A DNA stretch of 64,000 nucleotides from Adiantum capillus-veneris (GCA_014529385.2 CM043944.1:84355384-84419383); one strand, 5' to 3'; positions 23,401-34,395 are shown, numbered from the stretch's first letter. Notes: generated by a model not told the origin, from the sequence alone. Numbers and translations are program-made.

Positions 23401-24326
23401 ATCTTTCCAACTCCCTGAACTGGATAAGAGGCGTTGTTGACACAAGTGACTGAATTCCCATGAGGGACAGACTCGAGAGAGGTAAACAATTCACGATGTG
23501 AGGTAATGTGCTTTGTAGCACCACTGTCGAAATACCACACATGTGAATCTGCAGCAACTGACAAGCATGCATCATGGACAGCAGGATTGTAAGTGCACTC
23601 TGCGCTAAAAGCTCATTCTGTATCAACATCAGCAACACAATCTCCTTTCACAGAAGACTCAACAATGGCTGCATTTGTAGTGGAACCAGCATTTGAAGTG
23701 GAACCACCCTCTTTCTTCTTAGCCTCCTTGGGTCATCAGTCTCCAAGTACTAGCAAATGTCTGGTAGGAATCTGGTAAGGCATCAAGAACCGTCTGCACA
23801 AGGGAACTGTCTGAAATGACTTCACCTGCAGAAATAAGCTACTCATTGATATTCTTGACACTAGCAAGGAAAGTGTCATATCATCTTCCTCATGCATAAT
23901 CTTCGACTCCAGCTCTTTACGCAGCAAAGCAATTTTAGCCTCATTGCGGCTTGCATAAAGACCTGCTAGAATATCCCAAGCCTATTTTGCAGATTTTGTT
24001 GAACGGATGTGAGGAACAATGGTGCGCTTCACAGACAATGCAATCAATGCATGAGCCTGCGCATCCTTAACATCCCAACGAGCTTGTTCTGCCGTAGGCA
24101 AAACAACTCTAACAGCTGCAATCCTTACAGCAAGACCTGCGACATCTTCAACATCGCCTACATCCTCAGAACCAGGATGTACATCAATGCCCTGCACAAT
24201 GTTCCAGACACCCTTTGACACAAGAACATGTTGCATCATATAAGCCCACATAGGGAAGTTGTCCCCATCCAACCTATCCTCAGCAGCAAACATCTTGAAC
24301 ACATCTGTGTTGTTGTTATCAGTCAT
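20476..24326 (-). pseudogene. copia C2 gag-pol polyprotein, several lesions
   Basis: Gag starts MTDNNNTDVFKMFAAEDRLD at 24326 with the copia gag pattern DNFPMWAYMM, and meets a stop near 23982. The CCHC knuckle is not found. Protease has an intact WYFDSGATKHIT (about 23540). Integrase has LWHARFGHLNFASLLRL, a stop within the HHCC segment, DVCGPM, SDRGGEYMS-type residues around a frameshift, and NGVAERKN. RT (from 21829, mainly 21737 down) is the best part, with AFLNGDIFEEVYVTQ, ALYGLKQSPRAWYEK and an intact YVDDLLITG. RNase H has DSDWAGCFDTRV and SQSALAVARN. The natural end, LEAFRKAVGLLPFVD, is near 20476. At least five lesions. Confidence 0.9.
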
Positions 24327-24626
24327 GGTAAATGTTGCACCTGATGTGAAAACTGTCCGAAAATAGGAGAAACGGAGCGGGAACAACCTGTGCTATATAG
24401 CACAAACCGTAGAAGACTGTAAGGCACCTGTTATGCTGAAAACGGCACTGACAGAAATTCTGCACAAAATGACGTGCAGTACTGCCTGTAGTGGAAACGG
24501 AGGCCGAAATGAGCCCAAATCAATATTTGTCGACCTGCGAACGCTCGCCAAAGCTCACTGAAATCGGAGAAAGTGAGCAGGCGTGTACTGGAGTAGCTGG
24601 CGACTAAGCCCGAGAGGACGTGACCT

Positions 24627-24638
24627 GCTCTGATACCA
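24627..24638 (-). other. primer binding site, tRNA-iMet type (C2)
   Basis: TGGTATCAGAGC on the minus strand, two bases from the 5' LTR at 24641. Confidence 0.93.
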
Positions 24639-24640
24639 AT

Positions 24641-24867
24641 TGTTGGAATTAGGGTTGCAGAGAAACACACACAGCTTGGAGAAGACGAAGGAAGCTCAAG
24701 GCACACAATAGAGAGTGTGTTACTTAGTGTGCAATGGAAAGATAGATAGCCCTAGAGTGATGGGCGTATATACAATGCACGGGGGAGAAAACCTCCTAAA
24801 GAGGGAAAAAATGCCCCGGCGATCCTAGTGTGTTCACACACATCACTACCATATGTATATGGTAACA
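24641..24867 (-). repeat. 5' LTR of copia C2
   Basis: 227 bp, near-identical to 20173-20400. The gag start lies about 315 bp inside. Confidence 0.95.
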
Positions 24868-26203
24868 ATTGGCGGCTCTATTTGGAATTACGCCGGATAG
24901 ACTGACGCCACATGCGGAGGTAGTTGGACTGGCACCCGGATGGGATGTTGCCATTACACCGAGCATTGGCTACTTGATGAGAAAGACTATGTTGTGCGTT
25001 ACACAGCCGTTGCGGAAAAAGGTTATGACTGAATGCCACTGTCCACCTTTTACGGGTCACCGCGGCATTGCTACCACCATGAAGGGGGTAGAGAGATACT
25101 TCTTTTGGGCCGAGACTCAAAAAGGATGTGGAAGAGTTTGGTTGTGCACAGTTGCTTAGTATGCCAGAAGGTCAATTTTGACAAGCATAAGGCACAGGGA
25201 TTGGTAAAGCCTTTACCCATACCCACCCACCCCTGGGAAAGTATTGAAATGGATTTCATTTTTGATCTCCCGATTACACAGAATGATCACGATGATTTTC
25301 CGATTAGATGGCACGTCTGAGACGATTGTCTCCGACTGAGACCCCAGATTTATGAGTTTGTTTTGGAAGGCAATTTGGGAGAACATTGGCACGCGGTTGC
25401 AGTTCTCGTCATCGTTCCACTTGCAGACTGACGGGCAATCTGAGATTGCCAATTCAGTGATTTCAGATTTATTGAAGTCTTGTATCTCGGATCAGAAGAT
25501 TCAATGGGAAAAGAACTTACCTTTGGTGGAATTTGCCTACAATAACACGATACACTCTTCGACAGGGAAGACGCCATGTGAGATTGTTGAAAGTGCTGCG
25601 AAGGTTCCATCCCTCCAGAGCACGAAAGATTAGATATTTGAAGCGGATGAATATTCGCGAGATTTAGATACGGCTTTTGCCAAGGTTCGCGAGACTTTGA
25701 AGGAGTCTCAAGAACGACAGAAAAGGGCAGCGGATCGCCATCGTCGCGACTTGAAATTGAAGGAGGATGATTGGGTGTTCTTACGTTTTGAGAAGCCACG
25801 CCTACAAAAGAAAAAGGGAAAGGAGAGGCTTTTTCCAAAGCTTAGTATGCGATACTACGGACCTTTCCAGATCAATGACAAGATAAATGATGTCTCCTTC
25901 TGATTGAAACTGCCAGATACTTGGAGGATTCACAATGCATTGCATGTGAGTCTCTTGAAACCTGTTAAGGGTGATGTGTCTGATGATGGGGAGCCTGTTG
26001 AGCAACCCGAAGTGGAAGAAAATGAGGAGATCCTTGTTCATGAACAGATTTTGGCACATAACGATACGAAGAAAGGTAAAGTCCGAAGGCGGTTCTTGGT
26101 TAAGTTCAAGAACTTTCCTGCATTTGATGCAAAGTGGATGGAGGAGGAGGACCTAGCAGATACTGCTCGGATTGTGAAACTTTACCTCGATGTTTTGGTT
26201 TAG
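24868..26203 (+). pseudogene. gypsy A5 protease fragment joined to integrase-chromodomain
   Basis: After C2 the protease continues (FGITPDRLTPHAEVVGLAPG). At about 24966 it jumps to the RNase H/integrase linker YLMRKTMLCVTQPL, so all of RT and RNase H is missing. Integrase shows HRGIATTMKGVERYFFW, CLVCQKV and MDFIFDLP. The stretch around the second catalytic Asp is deleted near 25290-25340. It continues with TDGQSEIANS, NLPLVEFAYNN and the chromodomain FLVKFKNFPAFDAKWM, ending at 26203. Not able to integrate. Confidence 0.86.
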
Positions 26204-26808
26204 CATAGTCTACTCCAAACGAAACCCAGAAATTCAGCTTGGCTGAAGATCTGGTGCAGTGGGATGCACAAGAGGGGAGTTACTCCGCTTCTTTGTCAAC
26301 AGATGCCTTGATTTTGATACCAAAGTCACTAATGTCTCTTTGAGCTTCAGGGATACTGAGAGCTGACAGTATTCTGTTGGATGACTTTATGAAATGGAAT
26401 TCCTGATAATGATAATGATTTGTTGTGAGTGCAGGAACTGACAGACGAAATGACTGCAACATTTTGCTCTGATTGATCTCGAATAGGCATGGTTGCAATA
26501 GGGGTTAATCAATCGGACATCGATGAGGTCCCGATTGGACCTAGATGTGATTACTAACTACATTGCCGATAAATCATGGTCTAAGATCCGAATGAATGTT
26601 GAATGTCATGTGATGTCTTGTGATGTCTTGTGATGTCTGGTGATGTCCTGTGATGTCGTGTGATGTGACTGTCGATTTGGTACATGTGCTAGATGTGTGT
26701 CCCTAGTACGTAGGTACTAACAGTCAGTGTCTGCTAAGACGGTTTATGGCTTTTGTCGGTTTTGCAGGCGTAATCACAATCGATTACATTGCTTTCAAGA
26801 GGGGGGTA
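26204..26808 (+). other. gypsy A5 3' noncoding region and polypurine tract
   Basis: No coding sequence. It carries about six copies of a 10-bp repeat, GTGATGTCYT, at 26607-26665. It ends in the polypurine tract AAGAGGGGGGTA (26797-26808) that primes plus-strand synthesis. The equivalents are 28640-29218 in A4, 7254-7846 in A3 and 6020-6615 in A2, with fewer copies of the repeat. Confidence 0.8.
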
Positions 26809-27368
26809 TGTCACAAAGTGATGACGTGGCGGACAACAAAAACCATTAAAAAACCTGCAAACCCTAATTTCTGCCACAAATCCTAATTTCCGGAAATCGT
26901 GGAGGTTTTTTTTTTTTAATTTGATTTTTTGTTTTTTTAATGATGAGCGATGCGAATCTTGCTTTTTACTCTATGCAAGAGAAAGGAAGAGAATGCTTTT
27001 TTTATAATAAAAAAAAGAGAAGAGCTTGAGAGAGAAGAGCTTTTGAGATCTTATGCTTTTAACTGAAACGCTTTTGGGGCTCTGCTTTTGGGCATCCCTT
27101 GTAACCTTTAAATAAGTGGTGAGGGTCTCACTTCTCAGAGCATCTGGACGCAGAGTCTGAGAGTGAAATCCTAGCCACTCTCTTGTACTTTGATCTGATT
27201 AATATAATAAGAAATACCGAAAGGGGCGCCAATGTTTGGGGCCAATATCTCTAGGCACGGAACTCCGCCGAGCCAGTGCAAATCTATTGTGATCTGTGAA
27301 TTGTTTTGAAGTGGTTATTTGGTGCTGTCGCGATTGATTCTTGACTTGGAGTGTCCAAGTCTGTTACA
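26809..27368 (+). repeat. 3' LTR of gypsy A5
   Basis: 560 bp, TGTCACAAAG...CTGTTACA. It lacks about 19 bp of the CCCTAA-box region present in the 5' LTR. Confidence 0.93.
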
Positions 27369-27373
27369 AAAAG

Positions 27374-28639
27374 GTTATGACTGAATGCCACTATCCACCT
27401 TTTACGGGCACCGGGGCATTGCTACCACCATGAAAGGGATAGAGAGATACTTCTTTTGGCCGAGACTCAAAAAGGATGTGGAAGAGTTTGTGCGCAGTTG
27501 CTTAGTATGCCAGAAGGTCAAGTTTGACAGGCATAAGGCACAAAGATTGTTACAGCCTTTACCCATACCCACCCGTCCCTGGGAAAGTATTGCAATGGAT
27601 TTCATTTTTGATCTCCCGAGAACACAGAGTGGTCACAATGGTATCTGGACTGTTATTGACACATTTAGCAAACATGCTCATTTCATTCTAGTGAAGAAAC
27701 CAGTCAAGCCGGATCACTTAGCGAGACTGTTTGTGGCCCAGATCTTCAGATTACATGGCATGCCTGAGTCGATTGACTCCGACAGAGACCCCAGATTTAC
27801 GAGTTTGTTTTGGAAGGCAATTTGGGAGAACATTGGCACGCGGTCGCAATTCTCGTCATCGTTCCACCCGCAGACTGATGGGTAAACTGAGATTGCAAAT
27901 TCAATCGTTCTAGATTTATTGAAGTCTTATATCTCAGATCATAAGACTCAATGGAAAAAGTACTTACCTTTAGTGGAATTTGCCTACAATAACACGATAC
28001 ACTCTTCGACGGAGAAGGTGCCATTTGAGATTGTTGAAGGTGTTGCAAAGGTTCCACCCTTCATAAGCACGAAAGGTAAGATTTTTGAAGTGGATGAATA
28101 TACGCGAGACTTAGATACGGCTTTTGCCAAGGTTCGCGAGACTTTGCAGGAGTCTTAAGAACGACAGAAAAAGGCAGCGGATGGCCATCGTCGCGAATTG
28201 AAATTAGAGGAGGATAATTTGGTGCTCTTACGTTTTGAGAAGGCACGTCTGAGAAAGAAAAAGGGAAAGGAGAGGCTTTTTCCAAAGCTTAGTACCGATA
28301 CTACGGACCTTTCCAGATCACTGAAAAGATAAATGATGTCTCCTTCCCATTGAAACTGCCAAATACTTATAGGATTCACAATGCATTTCATGTGAGTCTC
28401 TTGAAACCTTTTAAGGGTGATGTGCCTGATGATGGGGAGTCTGATGAGCAACCAATGTGGAAGAAAACGAGGAGATTTTGGCACATAAGGATACGAAGAA
28501 TAAAGGTAAAGTCCAAAGGCAGTTCTTGGTTAAGTTCAAGAACTATCCTGCATTGGATGCAAAGTGGATGGAGGCGGAGGACCTAGCAAATACTCCTCAG
28601 ATTGTGAAACTTTACCTCGATGCTTTTGGTTTAGCATAG
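27374..28639 (+). pseudogene. gypsy A4 integrase and chromodomain
   Basis: The polyprotein resumes after A5. The zinc region has HRGIATTMKGIERYFFWPRL and CLVCQKVKFD. The catalytic core has MDFIFDLPRTQSGHNGIWTV with the first Asp and DSDRDPRFTSLFWKAI with the second. A TAA at 27883-27885 replaces the Gln just before the catalytic Glu. NTIHSSTEKVPFEIVEG follows, then stops and a frameshift near 28158. The chromodomain (28457-28639) has [16 protein letters not shown]. Integrase joins element DNA to the chromosome. This copy is inactive. Confidence 0.88.
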
Positions 28640-29218
28640 TCTACTCCAAATGGAACCCAAAATTCAGCTTGGCCGGAGATCTGGTGCAGTGGGATGCACA
28701 AGAGGGGAGTCACTCCGCTCCTTTGTCAACAGATGCCTTGATTTAGATACTAGAGTCACTTATGTCTCTTTGAGCTTCAGGGATACCGAAAGCTGACAGT
28801 ATTCTGATGTATGACTTTATGAAATGGAATTCGTGATTATGATACTGATTTGTTCTTGACTTCTTTTAAGTGCACGAACTGATAGACGAAATGACTGTAG
28901 CATTTTGGTCTTATTGATCTCGAATAGACATGGTTGCAATAAGGGTTAGTCAATCGGACATCGATGAGGTCCGGATTGGATCTAGATGCGATTGCTAGCT
29001 ACATTGCGATTAAATCATGGTCTAAGATCCGAATGAATGTTAAATGTCATGTGATGTCTAGTGATGTCGTGTGATGTGACTGTCGATTGGTACATGTGCT
29101 AGATGTGTGTTCCTAGTACGTAGGTACTAACAATCAGTGTCTACTAAGACGGTTTATGGCTTCTGTCTGTTTTGCAGGCGTAATCGCAGGCGATTTCAAT
29201 GCTATCAAGAGGGGGGTA

Positions 29219-29488
29219 TGTCACAAAGTGATGACGGCTACAAAGAGCAGAAACCCTAATTTCTGCCAGAAACACTAATTCTTGCAAAACCCTAATTTCT
29301 GCCAGAAACCCTAATCTGCAGAAACCCTAACCCTAACTGCTGGCTGAAACCCTAAAGTGGCTGAAACCCTAATTGTCTGGCGGCAATGCCACGTGGCAAC
29401 AATACGGATTTTTTCGGGATTTTGCAGGCTGAAAAAAAGCAATTTGAGCGACGCATGCTGGCTGCTTTTCTCTACGCATGGGCCAGGG

Positions 29489-29539
<51 letters not shown>

Positions 29540-29896
29540 TGATTGCTTCATTTTACTCTCTGAGAGAGAGAGGAATTTTTTGCTTTTGTTTTTGAAAGCT
29601 TTTGGGGCTCTGCTTTTGGGCATCCCTTGTAATCTTTAAATAAGCGGTGAGGGGCTCACTCTGCAGAGCATCTGGACGCAGAGTCAGAGTGAAACCCTAA
29701 CCGCTCTCTTGTACTTTGACATTGATGTAATACATAAAGAAATACCGAAAGGGGCGCCAGTGTCTGGGGCCAACATCTCTAGGCACGGAACTCCGCCGGG
29801 CCAGTGCAAATCTATTGTGATCTGTGAATTGTTTTGAAGTGGTTATTTGGTGCTATGGTGATTGATTCTTGGCTTGGAGTGTCCAAGTCTGTTACG
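29219..29896 (+). repeat. 3' LTR of gypsy A4
   Basis: 678 bp, starting TGTCACAAAG after the purine tract AAGAGGGGGGTA and ending CTGTTACG, then the duplication ATGAT. It contains a 46-bp GA run (29491-29536) where the 5' LTR has only a few GA, and eight or so CCCTAA motifs at 29250-29372. Confidence 0.9.
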
Positions 29897-29901
29897 ATGA
29901 T

Positions 29902-30626
29902 GACGACGCGTCGACGATGCGCTAACAACGCAAATGCTGAAATCTGCGTATAGCGGGCTGAATCTGCAAACGATGGCTGATCTGACCGTGCGGTGAGGAT
30001 CCGCTGCGGGAAGGTGAGATCTGCGAGGGTTGGGGGCTGCGGTACGGAATCTAACTGCTGAAAATGCAAAACGTTGATGCAAATAGATGTTCTGTGGCCA
30101 AGGAACTGCAAAATGCTAGGCTAATTTGTTGTTCCAAAAACGCTAGGGCTGATATCGATATCTGCTATCGCCTGCTGATCTGCAACTTGCAAAACGCTGT
30201 GGCTGATCTGCAAATGCTGAAAATGCTAGGTTGTTCCGCCGGGGATCTTGTTGAAAAGGTGCACTGCCAGACACTCGGTTCCTGTTGCCTCTTCTACCAG
30301 AAAGTGCTAGCGCTAGCTTTTCTTATATACTGACTTACCAAAATTGCCCTACCCAGTTTCCCAACAAAGTCACTTAATAATAATAAGTGAAAATTGGCTA
30401 AAATAGGGGAAATGGGTTCTATGCACTGTAAAATGCTCCTGATGGGTACTGATTGTAATCTGATGATCATGTTGTGTGCAACCAAAGGAAATGCAATTAC
30501 TCAGTGTCTGGGCATGCATGGTCTGCGAGTAGACTCACAAAGGTGCAGAACACTTTCTAAGCTAGTTGAACCCTTGTCATGAAGTAGCTTGTCTACATGC
30601 ACATAGGGTTAGATGTGCACGTGACA
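29902..30626 (-). repeat. 5' LTR of B1, outer part
   Basis: Continues the B1 LTR after the A4 insertion and ends in CACGTGACA, as both B2 LTRs do. Several AAACGCTAG/AAATGCTG motifs recur through it. Confidence 0.85.
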
Positions 30627-31403
30627 ACCAAGATAGAAATCCCCTCGAGAGTGAGTACCTACCCCACAAATGATCTGTATAAAGCCATAATCCCCCAAAT
30701 GAGTTCTGTGGGTATCCCCATGACCTGCAGTCACCGCATCAGTCTAGCTTTGGGTACTGTATCAAAAACTTTGCGGAAGTCCACAAAGCTACAAAAAACC
30801 CATTTCCCATGTGACATGCCCTCCTCAATAATGGCTCATAGAGTCAAGATGTGATCAAGAGTAGAGAAACCCCTCCTGAAACATGCATGTCCTGTTGCTT
30901 GTATACCCTATTATCTCTTTGCCCATATGCTCATCTGCTACTCGAGAATGGATACGTATAACCATGCTAATGTGTGACTGATCATAATAGTACGGTAGTT
31001 TCTAGGCTCCATAGGGTATCCTACCTTTAGGATAGGCACGATAGTAAATTCCAAGTCTCAAGCAGGCCCTTGCACATAGCACGGTTGAACATCATAGCTA
31101 GAAGCTGGTATAACTCTTGCTCAAGGCTAGCCAGAAAGGCCCTCTTCTTTCCGACGTACTAAACGGCGGAAGGCAATACGCAATTGTCTATGAATGATGA
31201 CTCCTAGAGAAACCTCTCTCTGTAGTCAAGCTCTCAAACCTTTGCACTCATCATACCAATTGTTTTGGGGCATAGTCTTTGAAGAGTGTCTCTGCTCAAG
31301 CTGTGTATGTGGATAAGCCTCCCTAGTCGCATCCCGTAGAGTGTCTATCAGAATATGGGTGAGCTCCTACAAAGGTCACCCTAAATCCTCTGTGCATAGG
31401 TGT

Positions 31404-32273
31404 CTATAAATCCCCTATGTAAACAGTGTCCGTCTCCGAATTGAAAGTATTATAGGACCTCTTGCTCGTTTCCTTAAGTTGTGGTGAACAGGAAGGAATC
31501 TCTAGTGTCAAAAGGGCATGGTCCACTGCTAACCCAATGGGACGGGGTCCAATTGCGAAGTCCTCAGTATGGGAAAGAAAGCTCGGCGTGGCTATAATAT
31601 AATCCATTGTGCTAGTCCTGTGACGATGTGAGAAGCAGGTAAACCCGACAGCTGCTGGGAATCTTTGTAAGCCATTAAGTATGGCTAACCCATGTGCAGT
31701 GCCCATATCTAGCAAGTATCTCCCATACTCTGTACATTCTGTATCCTATGAGCGTTGGTCCAACCCCATGTCTATGGTGTCCAGCTCTCTCAACGTCTCC
31801 TCCGAGGTATCATAGAAGGCTATCTGATGGTTGCACATTCGGGCATTGAAGTCCCCCAAGAGAATGATGTCCCCATCCATAGGGAACTCCCATATGTCAT
31901 CATCAAGAATAGAGAAACGAGACCCTCCTCTAGGTGACACATAGGTTGATGTACTTGGAGCAAAGCAGCACATGGCAATATAGAGAAATCTGCGTATGTC
32001 AACCTTCAATCTCACCCACATGTACCAGGCATAATCGTCTCTCCAAACAATATGTAAAAGCGATTGCAAATCTTCCCTATAAGATCTGCTACCCCCCGAT
32101 CCTCTACTCGCATGCTCAGATCTCGCATCTACTCGATGAGCCGTCTCCCATCTGTATCCAGTAACACGTGGCATCATCTGACCCGGGGCCTGGTGAGTCT
32201 TTGAATAGAGCACAATATCTCTCTTTCTAAAGCTGTCCTCAAAGGCACCCACATCAAAGCTTGAGAGACCCAT
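31404..32273 (-). pseudogene. LINE L2 AP-type endonuclease
   Basis: Residues seen in order: FYSETH-like LYSKTHQAP (Glu to Lys at the metal-binding ETH motif), GYRWETAH, RFLYIAMCCFAPS, an intact GDFNAR near 31850, then TSTMDYI and VDHALL. This endonuclease nicks the chromosomal target so that RT can prime there. One stop splits it near 31740, and the Glu of ETH is replaced by Lys. Confidence 0.8.
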
Positions 32274-32288
32274 TGCAGTTCCACACTG

Positions 32289-32955
32289 CTATTTTAAGTT
32301 TGGTCCCATGGGTCTCCAACCATCATGTGGAGTGTCGCTCCATAATGACCACCTCCCTTCTCTATAGAAGGCTATCTTTCCTTTTTCCCTTGCCGCCCTA
32401 ATCTCTAGCACAACTTCGTGCATGTGGGCAAGTTGTGATAGAGTGAGAGCATCGCCAAGCAATATGCCAGTCTTCTTTAATGTGGGCCTTTTCTTCAAAA
32501 ACTCTTTCTTCACCTCAATAGTGGGAAAGCGCAAAACGAGCGCACGTTCCTTCGATGTCTCTCAAACACCTTCACTTCTTTTGCTGACTCTCCATGCCTT
32601 TGTGTGCGTTGGTTTATCTATTCCCATCAACTCCATGAGCTCCCTTACTTCTTCCTCGACTTTATCTCGATCTTTTAGACAAGTAATTTGCACATGTACA
32701 GCACACGAGCGTCTCCGTTGTTCCTCCTCTAGTGTCATGTTGATGATGGTTAGTGTGGGGGTTGATGCCTCCTTGCCTTTTTCTTTCTTGGCAACCTCTA
32801 TCCACTTCTCCGCTTCATCCATCTTCTTCTGTGTCTTGGTGATCAGATCCACCCATGTAGACGTCTTTGCTTCATGTTGCTTCTCATCCTCTTTGATCAC
32901 CTGCACTTGTCCTTCATGACTTTGAGCTGTTCGATCACTGAGGGCTGAATTTCTC
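32289..32955 (-). pseudogene. LINE L2 ORF1 fragment
   Basis: Two frames carry the RNA-binding half of ORF1: QRRRSCAVHVQITCLKDRDK, ELMELMGIDKPTHTKAWRV, then FPTIEVKKEFLKKRPTLKKT and GDALTLSQLAHMHEV. They match L4 ORF1 at 38340-37924. The coiled-coil N-terminus is missing. A shift between the frames at about 32550 breaks it. Confidence 0.75.
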
Positions 32956-32988
<33 letters not shown>

Positions 32989-33848
32989 GAAATGAAATGT
33001 TATATTAACGTCTTCAAAAGGCCAAAATGACCTATGAGACCAAACGGTTACAAAATAGGAAATCTGATACCATGTCTAGGTACAAAAAAGAACTAGAACT
33101 AGAACAAAGATATTACTACTAGAATCCACCCTCATCTGCACTCTGGAGGTCGAGAGAGTATGGCTCGAATCCTCTGTTGTAGTCTCCGTCGATGCTGTGT
33201 AGTCCCTCTCCTCAATTGTGGCCATTTGGATCTCCGTAGCTCCACTGCTTGGTCGATGAGAGTGCTGGTAGTGGGAGAGGAATGAAATGAAATGTCATTT
33301 TAACGTCTTCAAAAGGTCAAAATGACCTATGAGACCAAAAGTTTACATGTGGTGAATCTAATACCAGGTCTGGGTACAAAAAGTACAAAGAACTGAAAAG
33401 AAAATAGTGGGTAGGGGTGGGGTAAAAGTTGATACAAAGGAAAGACAAAGGGTGAGCTAATACAATGGAGCTCTCTGACAGTCGAGGCATCATATACATA
33501 TACATCAGTATCCGGGACGGCTCCTATGTCGCGCCATTATGGTATGGATCCTCTGTCACAGTCTACGTCGATATCGAGAGGGCCCTCTCATCCATGGGCG
33601 ACGGGACCGCCCCAACTCTTTTGCCCAATGGAACAGTATGCCTATGGTACCTCTGGTGTTGTTATGCTGTGGGGACTGCTCGAACTCCTTTGTCTGTGAC
33701 TGAAAGAAATCTGTGATCTTCCGTTGTCGCTAGATCTCTCTCATTGTGCCCCTCTTCAAGAGCTCCTCTCTGTGTTTGCAAATCTCCCCGAGGCATCTCT
33801 GATCCTGGTATCTCATGACTATAGAAAGTGGCCCAAACCCTCTCTGAA

Positions 33849-33898
<50 letters not shown>

Positions 33899-33990
33899 CT
33901 CTCTGTGTTTGCAAATCTCCAGTAAGTATAATCCGAGGCATCTCTGATCCTGGTATCTCATGACTATAGAAAGTGGCCCAAACCCTCTCT
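32956..33990 (-). mobile_element. two stacked LINE 3' ends, L3a and L3b
   Basis: L3a (about 32983-33279) and L3b (33280-33990) each begin on the plus strand with the conserved GAAATGAAATGT.AT.TTAACG 3' terminus and the AGGYCA...TGACCT hairpin (33019-33033 and 33314-33328), so they are minus-strand 3' ends. L3a's tail is (CA)n (32956-32982). L3b runs into C-terminal coding remnants and a (GA)n run at 33852-33896, with a roughly 90-bp direct repeat on either side (33756-33849, 33897-33990). Confidence 0.75.
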
Positions 33991-34395
33991 AAATGAGAGA
34001 GAAATGAAATGTTATATTAACGTCTTCAAAAGGCCATAGTGACCTATGAGACCAGAAAGTTACAAGGTGGTGGATCTGATACAAAGTCAGAGTAACAAAA
34101 TAACCTAATCAACAGTACAAAACAAAGATATATATTATGGGATTCTAGATTGGTCGATGTGAGCTAAGCCGAAAACTAAGCAAAAATGGGCGGCTAGTTG
34201 GGATAGCTGAATCACAAAAGATCTAGCATCGGTCGTTGGCGAATCTCATCAATTTCCTCCATGGTTAGTAGTCTGACCGGGCGTCGTGCATGCCTGGCCA
34301 GCGTGCTCTGAACCTTTGACGTAGCCTCCGTCGATGCTGTGTAGTCCTACGCAGTCGTGGGCGCTTGGATTTCCCCAATTCAATCGCTCGGTCAA

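Larger units (their letters stand above)
20173..24867 (-). mobile_element. Ty1/copia element C2, complete
   Basis: A 4695-bp element with TG...CA LTRs, an iMet primer site, one polyprotein region in the copia order (gag, protease, integrase, RT, RNase H) and a polypurine tract at the 3' LTR. It is flanked by the 5-bp target duplication ATTGG (20168-20172 and 24868-24872). The LTRs differ by 6 substitutions and one A-run length change, about 2.6%. It is the innermost layer of the nest. Stops and frameshifts make it non-functional. Confidence 0.96.
18390..27368 (+). mobile_element. Ty3/gypsy A5, inserted in A4 and split by copia C2
   Basis: Flanked by AAAAG on both sides (18385-18389 and 27369-27373), interrupting A4's polyprotein just before the integrase zinc region. 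Both LTRs, the primer site, gag, a fragment of protease, integrase, chromodomain and polypurine tract remain; RT and RNase H are deleted. By eye the LTRs differ by about 10 substitutions plus a roughly 19-bp deletion, so the insertion is fairly recent. Copia C2 split it within the protease. Confidence 0.93.
14716..29896 (+). mobile_element. Ty3/gypsy chromovirus A4, nearly complete, split by A5
   Basis: A plus-strand element with two LTRs, primer site, gag, protease, RT, RNase H, integrase, chromodomain and polypurine tract. It is flanked by the 5-bp duplication ATGAT (14711-14715 and 29897-29901) and lies in the 5' LTR of B1. Gypsy A5 splits it between RNase H and integrase at 18389/27374. 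Without the nest it is about 6.2 kb. It is the best-preserved pol of the family here, though it carries several stops and frameshifts. Confidence 0.93.
10783..30626 (-). mobile_element. non-autonomous LTR element B1, split by gypsy A4
   Basis: B1 occupies 10783-14715 and 29902-30626; the middle is the inserted A4 nest. On the minus strand it has a 5' LTR (30626-29902 plus 14715-14288), primer site, gag with CCHC knuckle, a protease-like domain, an unrecognised frame, a polypurine tract (11104-11118) and a truncated 3' LTR. No RT, RNase H or integrase is present. It is the older relative of the complete B2 at 56236-62088. The target duplication cannot be checked because the left LTR end is lost. 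Confidence 0.85.
30632..32955 (-). mobile_element. LINE copy L2, truncated at both ends
   Basis: On the minus strand: a mid-to-C-terminal part of ORF1 (32955-32289), the endonuclease (32273-31404), then decayed linker and RT start, cut near 30632 by element B1. The equivalent of 30632-30880 is 35945-36160 in L4. Its 5' end abuts the (CA)n tail of L3a. Confidence 0.85.

Noticed and set aside
29250-29372. Interstitial telomere repeat
   Set aside because: CCCTAA units are separated by unrelated bases and recur at the same place in every A-family LTR, so they are LTR motifs, not telomere DNA.
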